A DNA stretch of 20,004 nucleotides from Gammaproteobacteria bacterium UBA5078 (GTDB taxonomy: Bacteria; Pseudomonadota; Gammaproteobacteria; Pseudomonadales; Pseudohongiellaceae): contig DIAM01000005.1 in assembly GCA_002416505.1 (NCBI GenBank), positions 172,891 through 192,894 on the forward strand. The letters run 5' to 3'. Both the position numbers and the translations under genes were made by a program. Shown here piece after piece: positions 7,936 to 15,501 of the stretch. Each line of letters starts with the position of its first letter. The stretch's first letter is position 1. The notes under the pieces are model-generated. The model was not told the origin of the DNA. It was given only the letters and a program-made list of their open reading frames with translations, and made no database searches.

Positions 7936-7954
7936 CGTGCGCCAGTGGCGCACG
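7936..7954. promoter_or_regulatory. Perfect 8-bp palindrome between nhaD and the HTH gene
   Basis: CGTGCGCC (7936-7943) and GGCGCACG (7947-7954) form a perfect inverted repeat around AGT, starting 14 bp after the nhaD stop and ending 24 bp before the next ATG. No T-run follows, so it is not a standard terminator. It could attenuate nhaD transcription, protect its 3' end, or be an operator for the small HTH protein encoded next. Confidence 0.5.
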
Positions 7955-7978
7955 GCATCAAGCCAGGAGCATGGCCCC

Positions 7979-8275
7979 ATGGACGTGAGTAAAACCCGCA
8001 CCAGCTTCTACCGTCGCCTGTACGTGGCCTGGCTGATCGACAGCGGCGCCGCCGCCAGCGTGCCGGCGCTGATGGCGGCCACCGGCATGCCACGGCGCAC
8101 CGCCCAGGACACCCTGAGCGCCTTGGCCGACCTGGATATCGACTGCGTATTCGTGCAACAAACCGGCGAACGCAACAACGCCGGGCACTATGCCATCCGC
8201 GACTGGGGCGCCATCGACAAACGCTGGATCGCCGCTAACCTGCAGCAGATCAAAGCCACCCTGGGCTATCCCTGA
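7979..8275 (+). CDS. Small winged-helix-turn-helix-like protein
   Basis: A 98-residue soluble protein resembling small HTH proteins found in pseudomonads; I do not recognise a characterised member. The N-terminus is MDVSKTRTSFYRRLYVAWLIDSG. Residues about 27-51 read as a helix-turn-helix (SVPALMAATGMPRRTAQDTLSALADL), followed by a short wing-like stretch IDCVFVQQTGERNNAGHYAIRDWG and a C-terminal helix. It has no sensor domain. The start is the ATG at 7979: AGGAG at 7965-7969 is 9 nt upstream. An out-of-frame ATG at 7971 sits inside that spacing. The frame extends upstream into nhaD, but that part is only an overlap artefact. The next gene begins 14 bp after its stop, so the two probably form an operon. 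It may regulate its own cluster (inference). Confidence 0.8.
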   Translation: MDVSKTRTSFYRRLYVAWLIDSGAAASVPALMAATGMPRRTAQDTLSALADLDIDCVFVQQTGERNNAGHYAIRDWGAIDKRWIAANLQQIKATLGYP

Positions 8276-8289
8276 GCGAGAAGTCGGCC

Positions 8290-8850
8290 ATGCGCAGCTC
8301 ACACCGCCTGTTACTGGTGATCCTGTTCCTGCTCGGCCTGTTCCTGGTATTCGAGGCACTGGGCATCCGTGCGCAGTTCAATCTCGACGCCCTGCAAACG
8401 CTGATCCTCATGCACCCGGTGGCCGGCCTGCTGCTGTTCATCCTGCTGTTCGCCCTGGGCAACCTGATCCAGATCCCCGGTTGGGTATTTCTCGCCGCCG
8501 CCGTGCTGGCACTGGGGCGGGTGTACGGCGGCCTCGCCACTTACCTGGCGGCGTGCATCTCCTGCGCCTTCACCTTTGTCGCCATCCGCGCCCTCGGCGG
8601 CAATGCCTTGCGCGAGCTGGACAACCGCCTGGCCCAGCGCCTGCTGGCCGGGCTCGATCGCCGCCCGCTGGCCAGCATCATCGCCCTGCGCATGCTGTTC
8701 CAAACTGTGCCGGCGCTGAACTACGCCCTGGCCCTGTCCGGCGTGCGCTTGCGCACCTACCTGCTCGGCACCCTGCTCGGCCTGCCGCTGCCCATCGCGC
8801 TGTACTGCCTGTTTTTCGATTACCTGGCCATGCTGTTGAATATCAACTAG
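8290..8850 (+). CDS. VTT-domain (TVP38/TMEM64, DedA-like) membrane protein
   Basis: A 186-residue inner-membrane protein of the VTT/SNARE-associated family, which includes DedA and TVP38/TMEM64 proteins implicated in lipid movement across membranes and envelope homeostasis. An N-terminal helix (about residues 7-23) is followed by the core. The core has a re-entrant-like segment GNLIQIPGWVFLAAA (57-71) and a second conserved region RMLFQTVPALNYALALSGV (134-152), with the usual R134, P141 and N144. The final hydrophobic helix ends near the C-terminus. GAGAAG lies 6 nt before the ATG. It follows the small HTH gene closely, so the two are probably co-transcribed. The exact substrate cannot be told from sequence. 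Confidence 0.87.
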   Translation: MRSSHRLLLVILFLLGLFLVFEALGIRAQFNLDALQTLILMHPVAGLLLFILLFALGNLIQIPGWVFLAAAVLALGRVYGGLATYLAACISCAFTFVAIRALGGNALRELDNRLAQRLLAGLDRRPLASIIALRMLFQTVPALNYALALSGVRLRTYLLGTLLGLPLPIALYCLFFDYLAMLLNIN

Positions 8851-8907
8851 CCAGAAACGTCCGGGTGTGAATAATGCCCCGGCCCCTTGCCGCCCGAACG
8901 GATTGCC

Positions 8908-9894
8908 ATGCCTCGCCCACCGTCACGCCCCGCTGCGCCCAAGCCCGATGCCGCCAAAGGCCAGTTGCACCCGCGCAACCGTCACCAGGGCCGTTATGAC
9001 TTTCCCGCGCTGATCAGCAGCAGCCCGGAGCTGGCGGCGTTCGTGATCATCAATCCGTATGGCAAGGAAAGCATCGACTTCGCCAACCCGGCGGCGGTCA
9101 AAGTGTTCAACCGTGCGCTGCTCAAACAGCACTATGGCATCGCCCAGTGGGACATTCCGGCCGATTACCTGTGCCCGCCGATTCCCGGCCGCGCCGACTA
9201 CCTGCATTACCTGGCCGACCTGTTGGCCAGCAGCAATGGCGGCAAAATTCCGCGGGGCGCCCAGGTCCGCGCCCTGGATATCGGCGTCGGCGCCAACTGC
9301 ATCTACCCGCTGCTGGGCCACTGTGAATATGCCTGGCGCTTTCTCGGCTCGGACATCGCCGCCAGCGCCATCGCGTCGGCCAACGCCATCGTGCAGGCCA
9401 ACCCGGGCCTCGCTACGGCCATCGAGTTGCGCCAGCAAGCGGATGCCAAGCACATTCTTCATGGCCTGCTGGGCGCCGACGAACGCTTCGACCTGAGCCT
9501 GTGCAACCCGCCCTTCCATGCCAGCGCCGAGGAAGCCAGCAGCGGCAGCAAACGCAAATGGCGCAACCTCGGCAAGCTCGACCCGAAACGCAAATTACCG
9601 GTGCTGAACTTTGGCGGCCAGGCGGCCGAATTGTGGTGCCAGGGCGGCGAAGCGGCATTCGTCGGCCGCCTGATCAAAGAGAGCGTGCAGCACGCGCAGC
9701 AGGTGCTCTGGTTCAGCACGCTGATCTCCAAGGCGAGCAACCTGCCTGGCGTGTACAGCGCCTTGAAACAGGCCGGCGCGGTCGAGGTCCGCACCGTGGA
9801 CATGGCCCAGGGCCAGAAGCAGAGCCGTTTCGTCGCCTGGACCTTCCTCACGCCCGAGCAGCAGCAAAACTGGCGCAAAGAACGCTGGAAATAG
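8908..9894 (+). CDS. rlmF: RlmF, 23S rRNA (adenine-1618-N6)-methyltransferase
   Basis: A 328-residue S-adenosylmethionine-dependent RNA methyltransferase of the RlmF (YbiN) family, which makes m6A1618 in 23S rRNA. The N-terminus is basic and Pro-rich, then LHPRNRHQGRYDFPALI, a hallmark of the family. The SAM-binding motif I is DIGVGANC at residues 124-131, and the catalytic NPPF is at 200-203 (CNPPFHAS), as expected for an N6-adenine methyltransferase. The family's KRKWRNLGKLDPKRKLPVLNFGG region is also present, rendered here only in part. Length is slightly above E. coli RlmF (308), mostly in the N-terminal tail. A TTG at 8887 would add seven residues; I prefer the ATG at 8908, although its ribosome site is weak. 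The gene is convergent with the transporter at 10021, with a long palindrome between. Confidence 0.94.
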   Translation: MPRPPSRPAAPKPDAAKGQLHPRNRHQGRYDFPALISSSPELAAFVIINPYGKESIDFANPAAVKVFNRALLKQHYGIAQWDIPADYLCPPIPGRADYLHYLADLLASSNGGKIPRGAQVRALDIGVGANCIYPLLGHCEYAWRFLGSDIAASAIASANAIVQANPGLATAIELRQQADAKHILHGLLGADERFDLSLCNPPFHASAEEASSGSKRKWRNLGKLDPKRKLPVLNFGGQAAELWCQGGEAAFVGRLIKESVQHAQQVLWFSTLISKASNLPGVYSALKQAGAVEVRTVDMAQGQKQSRFVAWTFLTPEQQQNWRKERWK

Positions 9895-9897
9895 GCC

Positions 9898-10007
9898 GTA
9901 GGATGGGTTGAGCGCAGCGATACCCATATGACTCCGCCGCCATCATGGGTTACGCCGCGCCCAATAAGAGCACGACTCAGGCGCTATTCGCGGCTAACCC
10001 ATCCTAC
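9898..10007. repeat. Long intergenic inverted-repeat element (GTAGGATGGGTT type)
   Basis: Perfect 12-bp terminal arms, GTAGGATGGGTT (9898-9909) and AACCCATCCTAC (9996-10007), enclose about 86 bp. The motif ATGGGT recurs in alternating orientation: forward at 9903-9908, reverse ACCCAT at 9922-9927, forward again at 9945-9950, and reverse in the right arm. The first loop is TGAGCGCAGCGAT. It fills almost the entire gap between the convergent genes rlmF and the ArsB-like transporter. It could serve as a bidirectional transcription stop. It is shared in design with 6120-6233. Confidence 0.75.
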
Positions 10008-10020
10008 GATCAGCCGCGCG

Positions 10021-11265
10021 TTACCAGGGCAACCAGCCACCCAGGCCCAGCCACAACCCGGCGGCGCTCATGCTCAGCAGGGTCACCGGGAAGCCGCTAC
10101 GGGCGAAGTCGACGAAGCTCAGCGCGACGCCCTGGCGCCGCGCGCTTTCCGCCACGATCAGGTTGACCACGCTGCCGATCAGCAGCAGGTTGCCGGCCAG
10201 CGTCGACATCACCGCCAGACCGACCAGCACCGCCTCCGAGGCGTTTGGCATAAAGCCCAGCAGCAACACCACGAACGGCACATTACCGATCAGGTTGCTG
10301 GCCAGTAACGACGCTGCCGCCAGCGACCACACGCCCTGCGGCAACAGCCCCTGTTCGGTCAGGTACGCCGCCACGCCAGCCACTTCCGGCAACGCCAGCG
10401 CCGCGCCGGTGACCACGAACAACCCGGCGAACAGCAACAACAGGTTCCAGTCGACCTTGTGCACGTAGTCGCGGCTGTCCACTCGCCGCGAGATCATCAC
10501 CAGAGCGGCGATCAGCAACGCCGACAGCTCACGCGGCAGGCTGGTGGAAAACAGCCCGAGCAGCACCAGGCTGGCGAGTAACGGTTTGAGGTAGCTGCGT
10601 GCGCCATAGATCCGCTCGACCGGCGTCTGCACCTCGACCAGCACCTTGGGCACGCCCCAACGCGCGCGCCATTGCCACCAGATGCAGGCGTAGGTAATCG
10701 CCAGGGCAGCCAGCGCCGGTGGCCCGGCGATAAAGGTAAACGCCCAGAAATCCAGGCCGCCGGCCTGGCCGATCAGGATGTTCTGCGGGTTGCCGATCAG
10801 GCTGGCCGCCGAGCCGGCGTTGCACGACAAGGCCAAGGCAATCAGAAACGGCCGTGGATCGAGGCCACGCGCCAGCAGACTATGGCAGAGCAAGGGCGTC
10901 AGGGCGAAAGCCACGATATCGTTGACCAGCACCGCCGAGAGCACGCCGCCGAGCAGCACCACGCCGGCCAGCAGCAACGCCGGACGCTGGGCATAGTGGC
11001 TGAGTTGGGCGTTGAGCCAGGCATACACGCCGGAAAAGTCGAACTGTGCGGAAATCAGCATCAACGCCAACAGCAGCAGCAACGCGCCGGCATCCAGGTG
11101 GCTGGCCGCCTCGCTCGGCGCCAGCGCCCCGCTGACCAGCAGCAACACCGCTGCCGTCGCCGCAATCCAACTGCGGTCGACGCGCAGCCCTTTGATGCCT
11201 CCGGCGGCCATCCCCAGGTAGGTCAATACAAACAGCCCCAGCACCAGCCAAGAGGTAATGGCCAT
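10021..11265 (-). CDS. ArsB/SLC13-type ion transporter (YbiR-like)
   Basis: A 414-residue inner-membrane transporter of the ion-transporter superfamily (ArsB/NhaD/CitT fold), closest by character to the uncharacterised YbiR-type anion permeases. About eleven hydrophobic helices are visible. The family's two inverted signatures are present: LVNDIVAFALTPLLC followed by NAGSAASLIGNPQNILIG in the first half, and NLIGNVPFVVLLLGF followed by STLAGNLLLIGSVVNLIV in the second. The ATG at 11265 is preceded by GAGG with a 5-nt spacing on the minus strand. Substrate is unknown; candidates in the family include arsenite, Na+, dicarboxylates and other anions. No arsR or arsC neighbour is seen, so an arsenite role has no support here. 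It is transcribed in the same direction as the upstream osmoprotectant operon, 155 bp after its last gene. Confidence 0.85.
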   Translation of the reverse strand: MAITSWLVLGLFVLTYLGMAAGGIKGLRVDRSWIAATAAVLLLVSGALAPSEAASHLDAGALLLLLALMLISAQFDFSGVYAWLNAQLSHYAQRPALLLAGVVLLGGVLSAVLVNDIVAFALTPLLCHSLLARGLDPRPFLIALALSCNAGSAASLIGNPQNILIGQAGGLDFWAFTFIAGPPALAALAITYACIWWQWRARWGVPKVLVEVQTPVERIYGARSYLKPLLASLVLLGLFSTSLPRELSALLIAALVMISRRVDSRDYVHKVDWNLLLLFAGLFVVTGAALALPEVAGVAAYLTEQGLLPQGVWSLAAASLLASNLIGNVPFVVLLLGFMPNASEAVLVGLAVMSTLAGNLLLIGSVVNLIVAESARRQGVALSFVDFARSGFPVTLLSMSAAGLWLGLGGWLPW

Positions 11266-11324
11266 TCAGTCCTCGATAATTCGCACGATTCAATAAGTGC
11301 GCCCGCCGACAGCGGCCAGCCATG

Positions 11325-11347
11325 GCGCCGCTGCACTCTAGCGGCGC
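11325..11347. repeat. Strong hairpin between the osmoprotectant operon and the transporter
   Basis: GCGCCGCT (11325-11332) and AGCGGCGC (11340-11347) are a perfect 8-bp inverted repeat with a 7-nt loop. The hairpin lies about 74 nt after the stop of the last ABC transporter gene on the minus strand and about 60 nt before the next start. No T-run follows, so it may be a Rho-assisted or partial terminator. Confidence 0.45.
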
Positions 11348-11420
11348 GCGCAGTGGAGAGAAAGCCGACAGGCGCGTAACCCGGCAACTCGGCGCGTGGC
11401 TGCACCGCCGCAGGCAGCCA

Positions 11421-12176
11421 TCAGCCCAATGCAACGGCCGCCGGACCAGGCAGCCGGTTCTGCACGCGTTCGAACAGGCTGTCGACCGTCAGCGCCAACA
11501 AGCCGATCAACAGCGCGCCCTGCACCACATAGGCGCTATTGCCGTTGACCAGCCCGGAAATGATCGGGTCGCCCAGGGTGCTGGCGCCAATCGTCGAACC
11601 AATCGCGGCCGTGGCGATATTGATGGTCACCGAGGTGCGACTACCCGCGACGATCACCGCCGAGGCCAAGGGCAACTCCACCTGCCAAAGCACCTGCCAC
11701 GGCGACATGCCCATGCCGCGCGCCGCCTCCAGCACCGCCGGGGCGATGCCATGCAGGCCCGCCAGGCTGTTGCGCAGGATCGGCAGCACGCCATACAGCA
11801 CCAGGGCGAACAACGTCGGCAGCACGCCGAAACCCAGTGCCGGCACCGCCAGCGCCAGCACCGCCACCGGCGGAAAGGTCTGACCGATGGACGCAACCTG
11901 GCTGGCCAGCGGCAGGAAGTCCCGCCCCCACGGCCGCGACACCATGATCGCCGTGCCCACGCCGAGCGCCACAGCGGCGCAGGCGGCCGCTGCGACCAAC
12001 AGCAGATGCTTGACCAGCAAACCGCTAAACGAGGCCTGGCTGTAGATCACCGCGCGGGCGCCGGGCTCGATCGCCCGAAAACCCGCTTCCAACTGTGGTA
12101 AGCCAAAGGTTGCGGCCAACAGCAAGCCCAACCACAGCAACGGCCAGCGCCAGCCTTGCCAGTGGCTGGCGGTCAT
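11421..12176 (-). CDS. yehW: Osmoprotectant ABC transporter, small permease (YehW type)
   Basis: A 251-residue BPD-type ABC permease. It has about six hydrophobic segments and the cytoplasmic EAA coupling motif EAARGMGMSPWQVLWQVELPLASA (about residues 155-178), which docks onto the ATPase. In E. coli the counterpart is YehW of the OsmU (yehZYXW) glycine betaine/choline-O-sulfate type importer. Typical family strings are ASIGQTFPPVAVLAL and IGSTIGASTLGDPIISGL. Its ATG overlaps the end of the ATPase gene by 4 bp (ATGA), indicating translational coupling. It is the last gene of the four-gene operon; a GC-rich hairpin follows at 11325-11347. Confidence 0.9.
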   Translation of the reverse strand: MTASHWQGWRWPLLWLGLLLAATFGLPQLEAGFRAIEPGARAVIYSQASFSGLLVKHLLLVAAAACAAVALGVGTAIMVSRPWGRDFLPLASQVASIGQTFPPVAVLALAVPALGFGVLPTLFALVLYGVLPILRNSLAGLHGIAPAVLEAARGMGMSPWQVLWQVELPLASAVIVAGSRTSVTINIATAAIGSTIGASTLGDPIISGLVNGNSAYVVQGALLIGLLALTVDSLFERVQNRLPGPAAVALG

Positions 12177-13120
12177 TGCGGCGCGCCACGCAGCAGGCTG
12201 TCGACATGCAGCACGCCGACCTGCACGCCTTGCTCATCCACCACCGGCAGGCTCGTGCAACGCTGCCAGAGCATCAGCGACAGCGCCTGACGCAGGCTGT
12301 CGGCAGTTTTCAGCGCCGGGCCGACAACCCGCAGGCCCGGCGCGTTTAGGGGCTGCATCAACGCGGCAACACGCTGCAAACCGGCCTGTTTCAAGCCCCG
12401 CTCCTGGCCGCCAAGCAGGTTCTCGACAAACGCCGTGGCCGGCCTGGCCAGCAGTGCCTGCGGCGTGTCCTGCTGGACGATGCGGCCTTTCTCCATCACC
12501 ACGATGCGGTTGGCCAGCTTCAGGGCTTCGTCCATGTCATGGGTGACGAAGACGATGGTCTTGCGCAACTGCGCCTGAATACGCAACAGCTCGTTTTGCA
12601 GGCTATCGCGGGTGATCGGGTCGAGCGCGCCGAACGGCTCGTCCATCAACAGAATCTCCGGGTCGCCCGCCAGGGCGCGCGCCACGCCGACGCGCTGGGC
12701 CTGCCCGCCCGACAACTGGTTGGGGTACTTGCCGGCGAACTCGGCGGCCGGCAGGTCGAGCAAGTGCAACAGCTCGTCTACCCGCTGGGCAATGCGCGGT
12801 GCCGGCCAACCCAGCAAACGCGGCACCACGGCGATGTTGCGCGCCACCGTCCAGTGCGGAAACAGGCCAATGCTCTGGATCGCATAACCGATGCGCCGGC
12901 GTAGGGTGTGCGGATCGAGCTGGTCGATGGCCTGGCCGTCGATGCGGATCTGCCCGGCGGTGTGTGCGATCAAGCGGTTGATCATGCGCAAGGTGGTGGA
13001 TTTACCGCAGCCCGAGGTGCCCACCAGCACGCACAACTCAGCGGCCTTGACCGTCAGGCTGATGTCATCGACCGCCACGCTCGGACCAAAGGATTTACTG
13101 ACGTTGAGCAACTCGATCAT
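12173..13120 (-). CDS. yehX: Osmoprotectant ABC transporter, ATP-binding subunit (YehX type)
   Basis: A 315-residue ABC ATPase that powers quaternary-amine uptake. All nucleotide-binding motifs are intact: Walker A GTSGCGKST at residues 34-42, Q-loop Q82, signature LSGGQ at 136-140, Walker B ILLMDE at 156-161, D-loop ALD at 165-167 and switch histidine H194. The C-terminal part, about residues 248-312 (TADSLRQALSLMLWQRCTSL, then PVVDEQGVQVGVLHVDSLL), reads as a CBS-type module, as in OpuA-type and YehX ATPases, where it may sense ionic strength or a nucleotide. It overlaps the large permease gene by 4 bp at its start and the small permease by 4 bp at its end. The order matches E. coli yehZYXW. 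Confidence 0.94.
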   Translation of the reverse strand: MIELLNVSKSFGPSVAVDDISLTVKAAELCVLVGTSGCGKSTTLRMINRLIAHTAGQIRIDGQAIDQLDPHTLRRRIGYAIQSIGLFPHWTVARNIAVVPRLLGWPAPRIAQRVDELLHLLDLPAAEFAGKYPNQLSGGQAQRVGVARALAGDPEILLMDEPFGALDPITRDSLQNELLRIQAQLRKTIVFVTHDMDEALKLANRIVVMEKGRIVQQDTPQALLARPATAFVENLLGGQERGLKQAGLQRVAALMQPLNAPGLRVVGPALKTADSLRQALSLMLWQRCTSLPVVDEQGVQVGVLHVDSLLRGAPQ

Positions 13121-14283
13121 GGCGCGGGAACACCCCGATAATGTGCGGCCAGCAGGCTGAACAGGCTGTCCGCCAGCAGGGCCATGAGCAGGATCGGCAA
13201 GGCGCCGAGAACGATCAGGTCCATCGCCGCCTGGCCCAACCCCTGAAAGATGAAGGTGCCAAAACCGCCCGCGCCGATCAACGCCGCCACCGCGGTCAAG
13301 CCAATCGCCTGGAGCGTGGTGACTCTCACCCCTTCGATGATCACCGGCAGGGCCAGGGGCAGGCGCACCTGGAAAAACACCTGGCGCGGGCTCATGCCCA
13401 TGCCGTGCGCCGCGTCGATCACGCTGGGCTCGACCGCCTGCAAGGCCACACCGATATTGCGCACGATCGGCAGCAGGCTGTAGGCGATCAACGCCAGCAG
13501 CGCCGGCGCCCAGCCAATCCCGCGTACGCCGAACTGCTGCAACAGCGGAAACTGCGCGGAGAGGTAACTCAAGGGGGCGATCAGCAGGCCGAACAGCGCC
13601 AGGCTGGGAATCGTCTGGATAACGCTCAACAACCCCATGCAGCTGCGTTGTATCGCGGGGAAACGGTTGATCAGCAGCGCCAGCCCTGCGCCCAGCAGCA
13701 GGCTGACGCCCACCGCCGCGGCCACCAGGCCCAGGTGGCTGTACAACGCGCTGCTGAACTGCTGACGGCGCGACTGGTATTCGCGCATCAGCGCCAGCGG
13801 CTCCAACCCACCCAGGTGAGCGACACCCAGCGTCAGCAGGAGCAGCCCCAGACCAATGCCCAGCAAGCCTGCGCGGTGCAGGCGCACGCGCTGCTGCAAT
13901 TCGATCGACAGCAGGCCCAGGAGAAACAGCAGGCCCCAGAAGCCCGCCCCGATGCCGACGCGAGCATGCGCCAGCTCGGCGGTTATATGCTGCTCACCAA
14001 CCCAGGCCAGGCTCAGCGGCAACTGCGCCAGCAGCAGGCACAACAGCGCCAGCAGCACGCCGTATGGCGGACGCCGCACGTAAGCGGCGAGTAGGCCACA
14101 CAGCGCCAACACCCCGCTCAACCCCAGCGCCCAACGCATCCCCACTGCCGCCACCAGCCCGAGACTGCTGCCCGGGACGATGCGATTGGCTTGAATGCTG
14201 ACGAAATCCAGGCTCCAGAGCAGCGCCAGCGCCATCAGGACCAGCACGGGAATCACTCTATTGACGGGCCGCAAACGCATCAC
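13117..14283 (-). CDS. yehY: Osmoprotectant ABC transporter, large permease (YehY type)
   Basis: A 388-residue membrane protein with an extra N-terminal hydrophobic region of about 190 residues before the standard permease domain, a layout that matches E. coli YehY (about 385 residues) and differs from the short OpuBB/OpuBD permeases. The coupling motif DAAHGMGMSPRQVFFQVRLPLA is in the C-terminal half, followed by IGAGGFGTFIFQGLGQ. The open frame starts at a GTG (14283); an ATG one codon later (14280) is equally possible, and a GGTGG stretch serves either. It begins 22 bp after the binding-protein stop and overlaps the ATPase by 4 bp. Confidence 0.9.
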   Translation of the reverse strand: MMRLRPVNRVIPVLVLMALALLWSLDFVSIQANRIVPGSSLGLVAAVGMRWALGLSGVLALCGLLAAYVRRPPYGVLLALLCLLLAQLPLSLAWVGEQHITAELAHARVGIGAGFWGLLFLLGLLSIELQQRVRLHRAGLLGIGLGLLLLTLGVAHLGGLEPLALMREYQSRRQQFSSALYSHLGLVAAAVGVSLLLGAGLALLINRFPAIQRSCMGLLSVIQTIPSLALFGLLIAPLSYLSAQFPLLQQFGVRGIGWAPALLALIAYSLLPIVRNIGVALQAVEPSVIDAAHGMGMSPRQVFFQVRLPLALPVIIEGVRVTTLQAIGLTAVAALIGAGGFGTFIFQGLGQAAMDLIVLGALPILLMALLADSLFSLLAAHYRGVPAP

Positions 14284-14305
14284 TCAGCACCACCCAGGGC
14301 GCACA

Positions 14306-15229
14306 TCAATCGCCCAGGCTGTCGAGAAAGTCGGCGGCGACCTGCGCCGCATCGGCGCCCTCGACCGCCACTTGTGCATTCAGGTGTTGCAGGGTTTGCA
14401 GGTCCAGTTCGGCGAAGATCGGCTCCAGCAACTCGCCGATCTGCGGGTAGGCCTGCAAGGTCTCGGCCCGCACCACAGGCGCCGGCTGGTAAACCGGCTG
14501 CACGCCACGGGTGTCCTCCAGCACCTGCAAATCCAGGGCACTCAGGCCACCATCGGTGCCGTAGCTCATCGCCGCGTTGACCCCGCTGGTTTGCAAGGCC
14601 GCCGCGCGTAGCGTCGCCGCGGTATTGCCGCCGCTCAGAATCAGCAACTGCTCGGCCGTCAAGGTGAAGCCATAAGCCTGTTGAAAGGCCGGCAACGCGC
14701 TTGGCGATTCGACGAACTCGGCACTGGCGGCAAATTTGAACGCACCGCCGGCCTTCAGGTATTGCGCCAGGTCATCCAGGGTTTTCAGGCCCTGCGCACG
14801 TGCCAGGTCGCCGCGCACACTCATCGCCCAGGTGTTGTTGGCATTCGCCGGTTGCAGCCACACCAGTTGATTGGCCTCAAGGTCGCGGCGCTTGACCTCG
14901 GCATACCCCGCCTCGGCGTCTTTCCACAGGGCGCTGTCGGCCTGCTCGAAAAAGAACGCGCCGTTGCCGGTGTATTCCGGGTAGATGTCCACCTCCCCGG
15001 CGAGTAACGCCTTGCGCACAATGCTGGTGCCGCCGAGCTGAATACGATCCTCGACCGGTACGCCGCCGCGCTGCAAGGCCTGGTAGATCAATTGCCCCAG
15101 CACCGCGCCCTCGGTATCGATCTTCGACGCCACCACCACGCGGTCCTCGGCCTGAGCCGGCAGGCTGACGGCCACACAGAACGCCAACAGCGACAGCAGT
15201 CGAACGATGGTGTTGTTCACTAAAGACAT
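14306..15229 (-). CDS. osmF: Osmoprotectant periplasmic binding protein (OsmF/YehZ type)
   Basis: A 307-residue OpuAC-type substrate-binding protein, first gene of the operon. A signal peptide is visible: a basic N-terminus, a hydrophobic core LLSLLAFCVAVSL, and cleavage after PAQA before EDR. The mature part carries VVVASKIDTEGAVLGQL, GEVDIYPEYTGNGAFFFE and SYGTDGGL, typical of binding proteins for glycine betaine and related quaternary amines. Length matches E. coli OsmF/YehZ (305). I chose the ATG at 15229 because it starts the signal peptide and is preceded by AAGG with an 8-nt spacing; the frame remains open to 15355 without meaning. In E. coli this operon responds to osmotic stress through RpoS; whether that holds here is inference. 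Confidence 0.92.
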   Translation of the reverse strand: MSLVNNTIVRLLSLLAFCVAVSLPAQAEDRVVVASKIDTEGAVLGQLIYQALQRGGVPVEDRIQLGGTSIVRKALLAGEVDIYPEYTGNGAFFFEQADSALWKDAEAGYAEVKRRDLEANQLVWLQPANANNTWAMSVRGDLARAQGLKTLDDLAQYLKAGGAFKFAASAEFVESPSALPAFQQAYGFTLTAEQLLILSGGNTAATLRAAALQTSGVNAAMSYGTDGGLSALDLQVLEDTRGVQPVYQPAPVVRAETLQAYPQIGELLEPIFAELDLQTLQHLNAQVAVEGADAAQVAADFLDSLGD

Positions 15230-15501
15230 GCTTCTCACCTTGTTTGGTTTGCCACAGACAAGGGGGGCAGCCGCGCCCGATGCGCGCACCGCATGGTCAC
15301 AACGCCCAAGCCCTGGGTTGAACCATAGCAGCGCAGCGCCGTCCCGGCCCTTCACGGCAGTCGATGAGCATCCCCGCCAGGCGGCGTGGGCGATGGCGCG
15401 GACGCGCCGTAGGCCGGCAGTGCACGCGTTGGCTCATGCAACGCGTCATTGGCATAGAGCCAATAACCCAGGCGCACCATAGGACGCACCTGGGCTGCGG
15501 C
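15230..15501 (-). promoter_or_regulatory. Osmoprotectant operon leader and candidate promoter
   Basis: On the minus strand TGCTATGGT (hexamer 15322-15327) resembles an extended -10 with a C before TATGGT, as favoured by RpoS. It would give a 5' leader of about 85 nt. No convincing -35 accompanies it, which is also compatible with RpoS but weakens the call. The rest of the 272-bp gap holds three consecutive hairpins (15425-15494). Confidence 0.3.
15425..15494. repeat. Three tandem hairpins downstream of the propeller gene
   Basis: CGCGTTG (15425-15431) / CAACGCG (15439-15445) has a 7-nt loop. ATTGGC (15448-15453) / GCCAAT (15459-15464) has a 5-nt loop. CCCAGG (15467-15472) / CCTGGG (15489-15494) can extend to a 9-bp stem through a G-U pair when read on the minus strand. 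The last is the first met by transcription leaving the propeller gene and is followed by TTATT, so it may be that gene's terminator. Confidence 0.55.

Noticed and set aside
10021..11265. Arsenite efflux pump ArsB
   Set aside because: The fold is shared, but no arsR, arsC or arsH lies nearby and the protein resembles YbiR-type permeases at least as well, so a specific arsenic role is not supported.
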